Positions 1 to 8,052 of a DNA stretch of 64,000 nt are shown in pieces. The notes beneath the pieces were generated by a model that saw only the letters and a program-made list of their open reading frames with translations, was not told where the DNA came from and made no database searches. This DNA comes from Chloroflexota bacterium (lineage in GTDB: Bacteria > Chloroflexota > UBA11872 > UBA12225). Positions within the stretch are counted from its first letter, which is position 1. Each line of letters starts with the position of its first letter. The stretch spans positions 224,085 to 288,084 of the forward strand of contig JAUJOR010000006.1 of NCBI GenBank assembly GCA_030447525.1. The letters run 5' to 3'. The translations under genes and the position numbers were made by a program.

Positions 1-522
1 TCGTCCGCCGCTAGCGTCAGCGTCGCCTGGGCCCGCGGCGCCAGCCGGAGTTGGAGACTCACCCGGTGGACGTTGATGGCGGGCGGGCCGGGCACGCTGG
101 CGGCGGCTGCCTCGGCCTTGGCGCGTAGCTGCTCCTGCGAGACGCCCCGGCGCCTCAAGACCTCGAGAGACCTCGAGCCCCGCCGAGTCCGGCACCAAGG
201 CAATGCCGAGGAGCCGTTCCTCCTGGTCGAATGAGGTCTGGTTCCGAGTGACGGCTTCCTCTCGCGCCACCTCGAGGAACCGGAGCATGCGGCGGGAGTA
301 GGGGCGAGGCGTGATCGTGGCGGCCGGCGCCGGCGCTGTCCCGGCATCGTGCAGTCCCGTGTCTGGCGCGTCCGGGTTCGGGTGTCCCAACTCCCGAAGT
401 GTCAACTCCAGGGCACCCGCGCCGCCCGCTATGGCGGCGATCCACGTGAGACGCTGCCGGCGGGACCAGGGCGTCGGAATCACCACAGGCGTCATGGCAC
501 CGTCACCGCGCTTTGGTCTCAC
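1..522 (-). pseudogene. Clp-N-domain protein, frameshifted and cut by window edge
   Basis: On the minus strand a GTG at 522 follows an AGGAG six bases upstream, 15 bases after the stop of the neighbouring zinc-ribbon/Clp-N gene. The first ~110 codons read as a basic N-terminus, a short hydrophobic stretch, and a Clp-N-like helix (RRMLRFLEVAREEAVTRNQ) followed by LLGIALVPDSAGLEV. At 158-177 the 10-mer agacctcgag is tandemly duplicated. Removing one copy restores GLEVLRRRGVSQEQLRAKA, a textbook second half of a Clp-N repeat; with both copies the frame is lost. The restored frame continues to base 1, so the 3' end lies outside the window. I infer a substrate-adaptor-like Clp-N protein inactivated by slippage. 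A product truncated or altered after the repeat is still possible. Confidence 0.6.
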
Positions 523-537
523 GGTCCGCTCCTGGCC

Positions 538-1476
538 CTACAGGAGCATGAGCTGCCGCTCGGTGCCGCCCTCGCGCACAATGAGGGCGGCGTCGGGCCG
601 TTCCTGCAGCTGCATTGCGAACAGCCCCAAGCGCGTGAACCGGCGCAGCAGCTCGACCACGCTCGTGTTCTGGCGCTCCGCCAGCCGCTCGACCTCCTGG
701 AAGAGCTCCTCGGGCAAGACGAGGCTGTAGCGCCGGCCCTGCCGCCGCTGCTCCCGCCACTGAGAGATCGACTTGGTGGCCTCCTCCCATTGCCCAGCGC
801 CAGCAAGACGGTACGGATGCTCCGGGCCGGCCGCACCGGCATCCTCGGCGAGCACCTGCGCCAGCGTGGCCCGCACCCGATCCGCCGTCACCCCGAAGCC
901 GTTCAGAACGGCGGCGGCCACGCCGCGCCCTGGCGAGGACTCGTCTTGCCCGTGCAGCAACGCGAGCAGGAGGTCGTCCGGCCGCGCACGCTCCCGCGAC
1001 CTGGCCTGTGCGTCCGCGATCGCCAGCTCCATTGCCACCCGTGCGCGCTGCGCCAGGCCAATGGACTCCTGTGGGGGCGTCGCACCGCGCGGGGCCGCGC
1101 CGTCCGGCATGCCGCGCGCCCAGTGGTCCACGGCGGCGCGGGTTTCGGCGAGCTCCACGCCGAGACGCTGCAACACGCGGCCGGCCACTCCCTCGGATGC
1201 GCGGAGCAGGCCCAGCAAGAGATGCTCGGTGCCGACCCACCGGTGTTCCAGACTCCGCGCTTCCGCCTGCGCATACTCAAGGACCCGCTGCCCCTCCTCG
1301 TCGAACTGCTTGACGAACCGCTCGATCAGGAGCGCCGCCGCCTTGACCCGACACTGCGGGCACCGCTTGGGGCCTCCCGTGAACCCCTTCTCTGCGAAGA
1401 AAGCCTGCTCACCCGCTGTGAAGACAAAGGACACCCCGCAGTCTGAACACGTGATGGTGCGATCCTGGAAGCTCAC
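538..1476 (-). CDS. Zinc-ribbon / Clp-N / ribbon-helix-helix fusion protein
   Basis: The GTG at 1476 is chosen because AGGAGGG lies seven bases upstream; the longer ORF upstream has no homology. The 312-residue product starts with a treble-clef zinc ribbon (CSDC at residues 10-13, CPQC at 39-42, with an FFAEKGF segment between). A double Clp-N domain follows (about 55-200, including RWVGTEHLLLGLLRASEGVA and RPDDLLLALLH). The C-terminal 60 residues resemble a ribbon-helix-helix region (YSLVLPEELFQEVERLAERQ). The zinc ribbon is typical of Chloroflexota proteins of unknown role; Clp-N domains bind ClpC/ClpP substrates or adaptors. There is no AAA+ ATPase domain, so the protein is more likely an adaptor or regulator than a chaperone. 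The next gene downstream, also Clp-N, is broken, and a copy of this C-terminus recurs at 12,706-12,840. Confidence 0.8.
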   Translation of the reverse strand: MSFQDRTITCSDCGVSFVFTAGEQAFFAEKGFTGGPKRCPQCRVKAAALLIERFVKQFDEEGQRVLEYAQAEARSLEHRWVGTEHLLLGLLRASEGVAGRVLQRLGVELAETRAAVDHWARGMPDGAAPRGATPPQESIGLAQRARVAMELAIADAQARSRERARPDDLLLALLHGQDESSPGRGVAAAVLNGFGVTADRVRATLAQVLAEDAGAAGPEHPYRLAGAGQWEEATKSISQWREQRRQGRRYSLVLPEELFQEVERLAERQNTSVVELLRRFTRLGLFAMQLQERPDAALIVREGGTERQLMLL

Positions 1477-1623
1477 GGCCAGTCCCTCCTGATGATCACG
1501 AACAGAACCCCGAGTGATACTCACATAGTACACATACGATACGTACAGGACAAGCCCATGCGGTGATCCACCGCTACTCCTTCTGGTGAGAAGCGAGAAG
1601 GTGGCGCCGAGCGGCAACTCCAC

Positions 1624-1855
1624 CTAAAGTGGCCGTCGATCGTGGACGCCCCGTCCCCCGTTGCGCTGACGGAAATCCAGGTGGAGTGTGGGGGCGCAGA
1701 ATGCCGGCCGGGCACCTGCGCGGCAGCATGGTGGGGCGCTGCTCGTGGACCTGCTCCTCCTCCAGGCACTGATGCACGCCGCCCTCCGCAACCGCTGCGA
1801 CCTCCTTCTCGAGCACCTCCTGGTGCGGTAGCAATTGGCGGCCCTGCCCCGGCCC
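1624..1855. other. Intergenic stretch without a recognisable gene
   Basis: Between the start of the Clp-N gene and the inverted-repeat element there are only short open frames on both strands, none of which has a recognisable domain or a ribosome binding site. No convincing promoter or terminator was seen. Confidence 0.4.
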
Positions 1856-2137
1856 TGTGGGAGGGCAAGACCCGGTCCACCTGACACAGTCGGCCGCGCG
1901 GCGCTGCAGACGAGGTCCGCCACGGCCGGACGTCCGTCGGGCAGGCCGCGACTCGAGCGCGGGGGTGTAGGGTCTGGACTGATTTGGACCCGAAGCAGTG
2001 CAGTGTCGGCTGCGGCCCCGGGTGCGTCCGCGCAGTACGTCGAGCGACGGCCGACACGCCGCGGCCCTGGCGTATGCCTCGCGCCACCTCGCAGCCGGCG
2101 CACGCTATGGGTTGGTGTGGCGTCTTGCCCTCCCACA
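1856..2137. repeat. MITE-like inverted-repeat element, copy 1
   Basis: A 282-bp segment bounded by 16-base perfect terminal inverted repeats: tgtgggagggcaagac at 1856-1871 and its complement at 2122-2137. The interior contains no complete gene. It aligns along its whole length, with substitutions and small gaps, with 3316-3595; shared landmarks are gtccacctg.c.cagtcgg, ggacccg.ag.gt.g, and cctggcg.rtgcctcgc. Two diverged copies with terminal repeats and no coding capacity are what a miniature inverted-repeat element would look like. The element runs into the 5' end of the cupin-like ORF. Confidence 0.6.
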
Positions 2138-2411
2138 CCTCGCCGTCAACCTGCTCGTCTTCGGCGCCGGTGAGGGGATTGCCGTGCACGTCAACGAAGC
2201 GGTCGACGTGCTGCTCGTGGGCGTGGTGGGAAGCGGCACGGTCACTGTGGACGACGCGAGTCACGCCGTGGCCGCCGGGACGTTGCTGCGGATCCCGCGG
2301 GGCGCCCGGCGAGGGATCCGCAGCGGGAACCAGGGGTTCGCCTACCTGACCTGCCATCGGCGCCGGGTCCCGCTCCGGCCGGCCGGCCGTGGGGGCGCCG
2401 GGCGTGGCTGA
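1998..2411 (+). CDS. Cupin-fold small protein (5' end inside repeat)
   Basis: The C-terminal ~90 residues read as a cupin-like beta-barrel: AVNLLVFGAGEGIAVHVNEA, then VLLVGVVGSGTVTVDDASHA, then VAAGTLLRIPRGARRGIRSG, the usual G-x-G ... P-x-G-x-x-H/R layout with Arg in place of some metal-ligand His. The first ~46 codons lie inside the inverted-repeat element that ends at 2137, so the original start is unclear: the element may have supplied a new 5' end or removed the old one. A TTG or GTG near 2113-2118 could serve as an internal start. A role as a small sugar- or metal-binding cupin is inferred from fold alone. Confidence 0.5.
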   Translation: MQCRLRPRVRPRSTSSDGRHAAALAYASRHLAAGARYGLVWRLALPHLAVNLLVFGAGEGIAVHVNEAVDVLLVGVVGSGTVTVDDASHAVAAGTLLRIPRGARRGIRSGNQGFAYLTCHRRRVPLRPAGRGGAGRG

Positions 2412-2501
2412 GTCCCGGCGACCGGCTCCACCCTTGCCGGGGGTCGGCGCCGCCCGGCGGCGCGGTCATCTCGCTGTGGTAGGGTTGAGCCGGTACTCCC
2501 G

Positions 2502-3104
2502 ATGGCGCAGCACGAGGCGGACCGCGCACAAGCGGCGGCGCGTACCCACGGCGTCCTGACGGTCGGGCACTCCACCCGGTCGCTGGCAGAACTGGTCGAC
2601 CTGCTGCAAGTGCACGGGGTAACGCGCGTGGTGGACGTGCGTACCGTGCCCCGCTCGCGGCAGAACCCGCAGTTCAACCAGGAGACGCTGCCGGCCGCGC
2701 TGGCGAGCGCCGGCATCAGGTACACCCACGCCGCCGGCCTCGGCGGCCGGCGCCGGCCTCGCCCCGACTCCCCGAACACAGGCTGGCGGAATGTGTCCTT
2801 CCGGGGCTACGCCGACTACATGCAGACGCCTGCGTTCGCGGTGGCGCTCAGCGACCTGCTGGCCCTGGTCCGGCGCGAGCGGGTCGTGGTGCTGTGCGCC
2901 GAGGCGGTGCCGTGGCGCTGCCACCGCTCCCTCATCGCTGACGCCCTGGCCGTGCGCGGCGTCCTGGTCGCGCACGTCGTCTCCGGCCGGGGCACACAGC
3001 CGCACCGATGCACCCCTTGGGCGCGCGTCGAGGGCTCCCACATCACGTACCCACTCGACACGGCCGCCGCCCCCGTCTTGGAAGCACCAGGCTCGCTCGG
3101 CTGA
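2502..3104 (+). CDS. DUF488 family protein
   Basis: The 200-residue product carries the hallmarks of DUF488: TVGHSTRSLAELVDLLQVHG near the N-terminus, VVDVRTVPRSRQNPQFN in the middle, and the cysteine-containing segment VVVLCAEAVPWRCHRSLIAD near residue 130-150. The family is widespread and of uncertain biochemical function; the conserved Cys/His/Arg cluster suggests nucleotide- or metal-related chemistry. The ATG at 2502 is the first possible start of the conserved region, though no strong ribosome binding site precedes it. The residues after about 165 are low-complexity and not conserved in the family. The gene stands alone between the two inverted-repeat elements. Confidence 0.8.
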   Translation: MAQHEADRAQAAARTHGVLTVGHSTRSLAELVDLLQVHGVTRVVDVRTVPRSRQNPQFNQETLPAALASAGIRYTHAAGLGGRRRPRPDSPNTGWRNVSFRGYADYMQTPAFAVALSDLLALVRRERVVVLCAEAVPWRCHRSLIADALAVRGVLVAHVVSGRGTQPHRCTPWARVEGSHITYPLDTAAAPVLEAPGSLG

Positions 3105-3315
3105 TGCGCGCAGGGAACGGCGGCACGCTCGCCGCGAGCGCGCCAAGCAGCGGGAATGGACGGCGGTCAGCCGGCTCCGGTCATCTCAGAGAGCGTGCCT
3201 GACCGGGGCAAACACCTCAGCGGTCCCGACACAGGCCATTGCCGTCGGCTCCACCGCGCCCCCTGGGAGGCGACGAGCCGAGGGCACTACCACACGGTCG
3301 GTGCCAGGCCAAACC

Positions 3316-3595
3316 TGTGGAGGGCAAAACCATGTCCACCTGGCGCAGTCGGTCGCCAGGCGCTGGACACGAGGGTCGCCTCGGCTGCACGACCGTCCAT
3401 CACGCCGCGACACGAGCACGGCGGCGCAGGGTCGAGCCTGTTTCGGACCCGCAGTGTCGCAGGGTTGCCTCGGGCACTGCAGGCCATCCCTCGTTATGAC
3501 GAGGGTGTCCGGCACGCCGTGTCCCTGGCGCGTGCCTCGCCCCGTCCAGTCGCCGACGTGCGACAACGGTCGGTGTGGAGTTCTGCCCTCCCTGA
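3316..3595. repeat. MITE-like inverted-repeat element, copy 2
   Basis: This is the diverged partner of 1856-2137. It begins tgtggagggcaaaac (3316-3330) and ends with the imperfect complement around gttctgccctccctgag (3580-3595). Internal blocks align in the same order, including ggacccgcagtg near 3446 and ccctggcgcgtgcctcgc near 3524. No gene is seen in it. It fills most of the 3105-3759 intergenic region in front of the phosphotransferase gene; the remainder (3105-3315, 3596-3717) shows no feature. Confidence 0.55.
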
Positions 3596-3759
3596 GCCGT
3601 CGGGCGAGGGGCCGGGGTGCTTCCGGGAATCGCGCGGGCGCCTCTGCCGGTTATCAGCTGCCGCTCCCCATACGTGGGTCGATCACGCACGGGCGATAGG
3701 CGTGGTTTTCTCTCCGGGTGGGCCGGTGCTACGCCGTGGTGCCGCTTAGAATGCTCGAC

Positions 3760-4713
3760 ATGGCGACGGTAGGGCTGAGTGGCGATGAGGTTCGCGCCAT
3801 CCTCGCTCAATACGCGCTCGGAGAGCTCGTGGGGTTCACCGTGCTGCCGCTCGACGCGTACAACGCGCCGTACTACCGCGTGAAGACGACCAGCGGCCAC
3901 TACTTCCTGAAGCGCTACAAGGCTTTCACCGAGCACGTCGACCGCGGCCTCGACCTGATCGCCCTTCTGCGCCGGCGCAGCTATCCGGCGATCGAGGTGA
4001 TGCTGAGCCGCAGCGGCGCGCCCCACGTCGGCCACCGCGGCGCAGAGGTGGCACTCTTCGAGTACCTTGAGCTTCCCGAGGGGGACTGGGCGCTGCCGCC
4101 GCGCCGCGCCTTCACTCTGGGTGAGGCCCTTGGGAGGCTGCACGCCCTCGCGCAGGGATTCCTGCTGCCCGATGCATTCCTCAGCCACGGTGAGCTCCTC
4201 CGCCGGCTGCGGAGCATCCCGGCCGCGCGGTGGCACACGGCCGAGATGCGCGAGACGCTTGCGTACGTGGCGAATGCGTTCCCCGCCCTCGGCGTTCCCG
4301 CGGATCAGCCGCGCGGCGCGTGCCACGTGGAGTTCGGGCTCGAGCACGTGCGCTTCGCCGGCGACGCGGTGCTGCGCGTCATCGACTGGGATCTCGTCGG
4401 GGCGGACCACCTCCTCTACGACCTCGGCACGACGCTGTCGGAAGGCGTCCACACGGCCGGCGTCGACTTCGCCGCCGTGGCGGCGATCGTCAGGGGCTAC
4501 GACGCACAGCGGCCGCTGACGGAGTGGGAGCGGGCGCACCTGTACGAGGCGGCCTGCTTCGGCGCCTGCAAGTACCTGATCTGGGAGCACGACTCCCAGT
4601 GGGCTGAGACCCACGGAGTGTCCCCCGACTCCTTCAAGAAAGTGGACACGCTCCGGGCGCTGGGGAAGGCGGCATTCGACGCAGGCTGCGTCGCCGCGGC
4701 CGGTGCGGCGTGA
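3760..4713 (+). CDS. Phosphotransferase (APH/choline-kinase fold) with altered catalytic loop
   Basis: The 317-residue protein has the aminoglycoside-phosphotransferase/homoserine-kinase fold: an N-lobe with NAPYYRVKTTSGHYFLKRYK (the Lys of the ATP-binding strand), then a hinge and a helical C-lobe. The catalytic loop near residue 189, normally HGDxHxxN, reads HVEFGLEHV here, so the catalytic Asp is replaced by Glu and the Mg-binding Asn by His. The following metal motif VIDWDLVGADHLLYDLGTTL is intact. The start is taken at ATG 3760; an ATG at 3751 is also in frame. The protein may be a pseudokinase or have altered chemistry. It faces the convergent phosphoribosyltransferase gene and has no operon partner. 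Confidence 0.7.
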   Translation: MATVGLSGDEVRAILAQYALGELVGFTVLPLDAYNAPYYRVKTTSGHYFLKRYKAFTEHVDRGLDLIALLRRRSYPAIEVMLSRSGAPHVGHRGAEVALFEYLELPEGDWALPPRRAFTLGEALGRLHALAQGFLLPDAFLSHGELLRRLRSIPAARWHTAEMRETLAYVANAFPALGVPADQPRGACHVEFGLEHVRFAGDAVLRVIDWDLVGADHLLYDLGTTLSEGVHTAGVDFAAVAAIVRGYDAQRPLTEWERAHLYEAACFGACKYLIWEHDSQWAETHGVSPDSFKKVDTLRALGKAAFDAGCVAAAGAA

Positions 4714-4783
4714 GCTCCCGTGGCGTCCGTTCTGGATGTGACCGCCGGTCCGCTCTGACGGCGACGGCAATGGGACCGGGCCG

Positions 4784-5326
4784 CTAGTCGTCCAGGGATC
4801 TGCCGACCAGCCAGCCGCTCAGCACGCGGCAGGGATAGCGCTCGGCCAGGCGGCGCGTCGTCGGGTTCCCGTCCATGTGGATGCCGGCGATCCCCGCGAT
4901 GACGCCGCCCTGCCGCTCGATGAGCGTGACGGCGGCCGTGACCTGGGCCCCCGTCTCGATCCACTCGTCCACCACGAGAGCGCGTGTGCCCGGACCCACC
5001 GCTCCGACGCGCAGCTCCAGAGTCTTCTCCTGCCCGCTGTAGTCGGTGAACGTCTCCCTCTGGGCTCGCACCGGGAGCTTCCCGCCCTTGCGGACGGGCA
5101 CGAAGCCCCGCCGCGCGTGCAGCGCCAGGGCCGCGCCGAGGATGAAGCCCAGCGCATCGATCCCCGCAACCACGTCGTATCCGACGTCGGCGCAGCGCCC
5201 GGCGAGATCTTGGATCAACTGCGCGAAGGCCCGACCGTCGGCGAAGAGCGGCGTGACATCGTAGCGAGGCCCGCGCGTGCGCGTGTCGATGAGGCGGAGA
5301 TAGCCGAGGTCCTCGGAGCGATGCAT
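4784..5326 (-). CDS. Adenine-phosphoribosyltransferase-like protein
   Basis: A type I phosphoribosyltransferase of about 180 residues. The PRPP-binding segment is ALVVDEWIETGAQVTAAVTL, where the usual acidic pair plus TG is present as DEWIETG. The N-terminal part has LGYLRLIDTRTRGPRYDVTP and VVAGIDALGFILGAALAL, the flexible-loop arrangement of APRT and xanthine PRT-like enzymes. FVPVRKGGKLP follows, which matches the R-K-x-G-K-L-P loop of APRT. The ATG at 5326 is chosen for domain length; another ATG at 5356 is in frame. Purine salvage (base + PRPP to nucleotide) is the likely role, with specificity uncertain because the acidic motif is shifted. Confidence 0.7.
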   Translation of the reverse strand: MHRSEDLGYLRLIDTRTRGPRYDVTPLFADGRAFAQLIQDLAGRCADVGYDVVAGIDALGFILGAALALHARRGFVPVRKGGKLPVRAQRETFTDYSGQEKTLELRVGAVGPGTRALVVDEWIETGAQVTAAVTLIERQGGVIAGIAGIHMDGNPTTRRLAERYPCRVLSGWLVGRSLDD

Positions 5327-5474
5327 CCCGGAAGAATTGGACACGGGTGGGAGCATAACGCCGCACGCTCGCGCGAGACGGTCCTGCACCGGCCGCACAG
5401 GTCGAGCGGAAAGGGGGAGGACCTTGCTGTCCCGGTCGTGCGGAACCGCACGCGCGCGTGATCCGGTAGTGCGG

Positions 5475-5535
5475 TTACCGGAATCACTTCGGCTGGCTGC
5501 TGACTCCGGCACCTCTGCCGGGATGCGTGGTTACG
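5475..5535. repeat. ~60-bp dispersed intergenic repeat, copy A
   Basis: Begins ttaccggaatcacttcggc and ends gcgtggttacg, 61 bases in all. It includes the stop codon of the minus-strand gene at 5531 and contains a small internal hairpin (ccggca / tgccgg). The ends match the copies at 5963-6022 and 11,340-11,399. Confidence 0.45.
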
Positions 5536-5950
5536 TCTTGGCCGTGGGGGGCTTGGGGCGGCGCTCGGCTGGCTCGGGCGTGACGGGGAACCGCACGGCC
5601 TTGATTGACGGCAGGCGGAGCGCAAGGGCCTTGGCGATGCGGTGGGTGCTGTCCATCACGTACCCCTCGGCCGCGAAGATGATGGGGAAGCGCAAGTCGA
5701 CGGAGAAGATTCGCCCGGCGTAGCGGGCGACCTCGGCGCGCGTCGGGCGCACCGGTCCCCACGGCACCTCCAGGTAGCCGAGCACCTCCTCGAGGGGTAC
5801 GTCCTCCACCGGCAGGTCGCGCGCCTGCTCCCACAGCCGCTCGACGTGCCACACCAGCTGCTCGCCGCCGCGCTCGGTGATGCAAACGTGGCCGCCGTAC
5901 CCGCCGTCCGAGACCGTCCCGCCACCGTCTCGGGGCCCGCCGTCGTTCAC
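5531..5950 (-). CDS. Hypothetical ParB/sulfiredoxin-like small protein
   Basis: The 139-residue protein has a low-complexity Gly-rich N-terminus, followed by LPVEDVPLEEVLGYLEVPWG and then PIIFAAEGYVMDSTHRIAKA. The latter resembles the G-x-x-x-D-G-x-H-R core seen in ParB/Srx-like folds, where a loop binds nucleotide. The match is a motif impression only; no catalytic assignment can be made. The annotated start is a GTG at 5950 without a clear ribosome binding site, so a later start is possible. Its stop codon lies within a dispersed ~60-bp repeat. Confidence 0.55.
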   Translation of the reverse strand: MNDGGPRDGGGTVSDGGYGGHVCITERGGEQLVWHVERLWEQARDLPVEDVPLEEVLGYLEVPWGPVRPTRAEVARYAGRIFSVDLRFPIIFAAEGYVMDSTHRIAKALALRLPSIKAVRFPVTPEPAERRPKPPTAKT

Positions 5951-5962
5951 GCCAAATCTAGA

Positions 5963-6022
5963 TTACCGGAGTCGGCTGGCGGTGGGTAGTTTCTCGCGGA
6001 CTTCGCGCGAAGCGTGGTTACG
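5963..6022. repeat. ~60-bp dispersed intergenic repeat, copy B
   Basis: Begins ttaccggagtcggctgg and ends gcgtggttacg, 60 bases. As in copy A, the right end overlaps the stop codon of a minus-strand gene (6018). The interior differs from copy A. Confidence 0.4.
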
Positions 6023-6542
6023 GCGGTGGCTGCGTGAGGAAGTCAAAGGCGTGCTCGTCGCCCGGCGCGGTGCGCCCGTTCAAGACGCGCCCACTGCGCG
6101 TTCCCACCGTGACGTGGGAGGCGCCGCGTCGGATCACCAGGGCGGGGGTTTCGCACAGCTCGGCGCCGGGCGCGCACAGGGCGTTGGTGATCACGCCGTC
6201 CACGTAGGCGTCCGCGGGCAGCTGGACCATCCTGCCCGCGATCTCCACCGGCCGCCCCCGCGTTTCCTGCGGGAAGCCGAACACCGTGCCACCGGGCTTC
6301 AGCGCGGCCGCGGCGCGCTGGCGGTACTGGGCGTCCGTTTCGGCGGAGGCCCGCGCCGGCGTCGCCCCCGCGGGCGGGCCGCCCGGCCCCGCGATGCTCG
6401 AGGGGGAGACGGCGCTTCCCGGTTCCCGCTGGGCAACCACGACCGCGTCGCCCATCCCGCTGCTGACGAGCGCTCTCGCCAGGCCCACCAGGCCCACCAG
6501 GCCCATCAGGCCCGCCACCACCACGGCGCGCGGCACTCGCAT
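6018..6542 (-). CDS. Secreted or membrane-anchored protein of unknown function
   Basis: The ATG at 6542 is preceded by GGAGGGAG at good spacing, so the longer ORF upstream is rejected. The 174-residue product starts with a signal peptide or anchor (MRVPRAVVVAGLMGLVGLVG); the Gly-Leu-Val/Met repeats are encoded by a ggcccaccag-type tandem repeat at 6480-6510. After a Pro/Ala-rich linker comes a compact domain with FGFPQETRGRPVEIAGRMVQ, a Cys pair (NALCAPGAELCETP) that could form a disulfide, and RGASHVTVGTRSGRVLNG. I do not recognise a family. The extracytoplasmic location is inferred from the signal segment. Confidence 0.6.
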   Translation of the reverse strand: MRVPRAVVVAGLMGLVGLVGLARALVSSGMGDAVVVAQREPGSAVSPSSIAGPGGPPAGATPARASAETDAQYRQRAAAALKPGGTVFGFPQETRGRPVEIAGRMVQLPADAYVDGVITNALCAPGAELCETPALVIRRGASHVTVGTRSGRVLNGRTAPGDEHAFDFLTQPPP

Positions 6543-7032
6543 CGGGCTCTCCCTCCACGACCAAGCATACGGGGCCGCCGGCGGCGCGCGGCGGTCCTCG
6601 CCCCGGCTCCCGCGCGCCAGCGCCGCCGCGACAACGGGGACGGCGGCGACTACGTCCACGCCGTCTACTACGGCCGCCGGATCGTGAGCGGTGCGTGGAA
6701 CTGATCGAGCACGCACCGCGGCCTTAGCGCCGCAGATGAGCAGCACTTCCCCGACGTGGGCGCGCCCCGCCGCGCGCAATGCCGATCGTTATCGGCGCCA
6801 TCTACGGAGGGCGGCTCGCGAGGTCTCCTGCCGCCATGCGTGGTTTTCACCTCTGGGCCGGCTGCGACCGTGCCCCGCCTGCTGCGCCGTGTGGGCGCGG
6901 GGCGTGAACCGGACCCGGGCAGAACGCTGAGGGAGTTTGCGCTGGCGGCAGGTCCGTGTGGGGAACGTGCCGCGGCGGACTGGAGGTCCCGCCATAGAAT
7001 GACGCTGCCTGCGTCGAGCGCCAACGACCGCC
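6543..7032. other. Intergenic region without gene
   Basis: About 490 bases between divergent genes. Nothing with a recognisable domain is encoded. A sequence gcgtggttttcacc near 6839, preceded by gttatcggcgcc near 6788, resembles the ends of the dispersed ~60-bp repeat but is too diverged to be sure. Confidence 0.3.
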
Positions 7033-8052
7033 ATGAGCACCACCGTTGCCACCGGCGGGTTCGCCGTCCGGGACTTCGCCGACTCCGACTACGGCGGGCT
7101 CATCGCCCTGCACCGACGCGACGATCCCACCTTCCACTGGGACGCGGCGGACCTGCGCCGCTTCGACCGGCGATCGGGCGGCCTGGTGCGCCGCGTGGCC
7201 GAGGACCGGGTGGCCGAGGGACGCAGGTCCCACCTCATCGGCAGCGGCATGCTGACGGCGATCGGCCGGGGCGCTCCGCCGCAGCGCTACAAGCTGAACC
7301 TCGTCGTGGACCCCGCGCGGCGCCGGCGGGGCGTCGGCGGCGCGCTCTGCGCCGCCCTCGAATCCGCCGCCCTGGATCGAGGCGCGTCGCACCTGCGCGG
7401 CGAGGCCCAGGAGACCAACGCGGCGGCGCTTGCCTTCCTCGCCAAGCGCGGCTTCGTCGAGCTGAGCCGCAGCTGGGAATCGGTGCTCGACGTGGCGGCG
7501 TTCGACCCGGCACGCTTCGCCGGTGCCGAGGGGCGCCTTGCCGCCGCGGGCATCGCGATCACCACCCTTGCGGACGAGCTCGTGGACGCCGGTAGCGAGC
7601 ACGCCATCGAGGCCGTCCGCCGCGCTGTCCACGACCTCGAAGTCGTGTCGGAGCGGGACGAGCCCTCGCCGGACCCCCCAGGGCCCGGCACGGCGTATGA
7701 GGCCTATGTCCGGTGCACGCTAGAGGACCCAAACCTGCTGCCGGACGGCTTCTTCCTCGCCCGGGATCACACGAAGGACGGCGCGCCATTGGCCGGGCTG
7801 AGCTATCTCTTTGCGGCGGAGAAGCAGTCCGGTGTCCTCAAGCAGGGCTTCACGGGCGTCCTGCCCGAATACACACGCGCCAAGCGAAGAAGTTCGAGCA
7901 CCCGATGTACCGCACCTTGCCCTGGCGGACCACGTCGTCGAACGCGCGCAGCGACTCCTCGATCGGCGTCGCCGGATCCATCCCGTGGCACTGGTACAGG
8001 TCGACGTAGTCGGTGCCCAGGCGGCGGAGTGACCCCTCGACGGCCGCCATGA
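7033..8052 (+). pseudogene. Tandem GNAT acetyltransferase, C-terminus replaced
   Basis: The N-terminal domain is a good GNAT fold: the acetyl-CoA loop reads LNLVVDPARRRRGVGGALCA at about residues 92-111, followed by NAAALAFLAKRGFVELSRSW. A second GNAT-like domain begins near residue 170 and should reach its own R/Q-x-x-G-x-G/A loop after GVLPEYTR. Instead, at about base 7,884 the sequence switches into the antisense of an aldo-keto reductase gene, and the remaining ~56 codons are Arg-rich nonsense. The protein is thus a two-domain acetyltransferase that has lost the acetyl-CoA site of its second domain by deletion. The first domain could still be active. Confidence 0.65.

Noticed and set aside
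349..1446. Long plus-strand open frame opposite the Clp-N gene
   Set aside because: It is the antisense shadow of a gene with recognisable zinc-ribbon and Clp-N domains; its own translation has no domain and no ribosome binding site.
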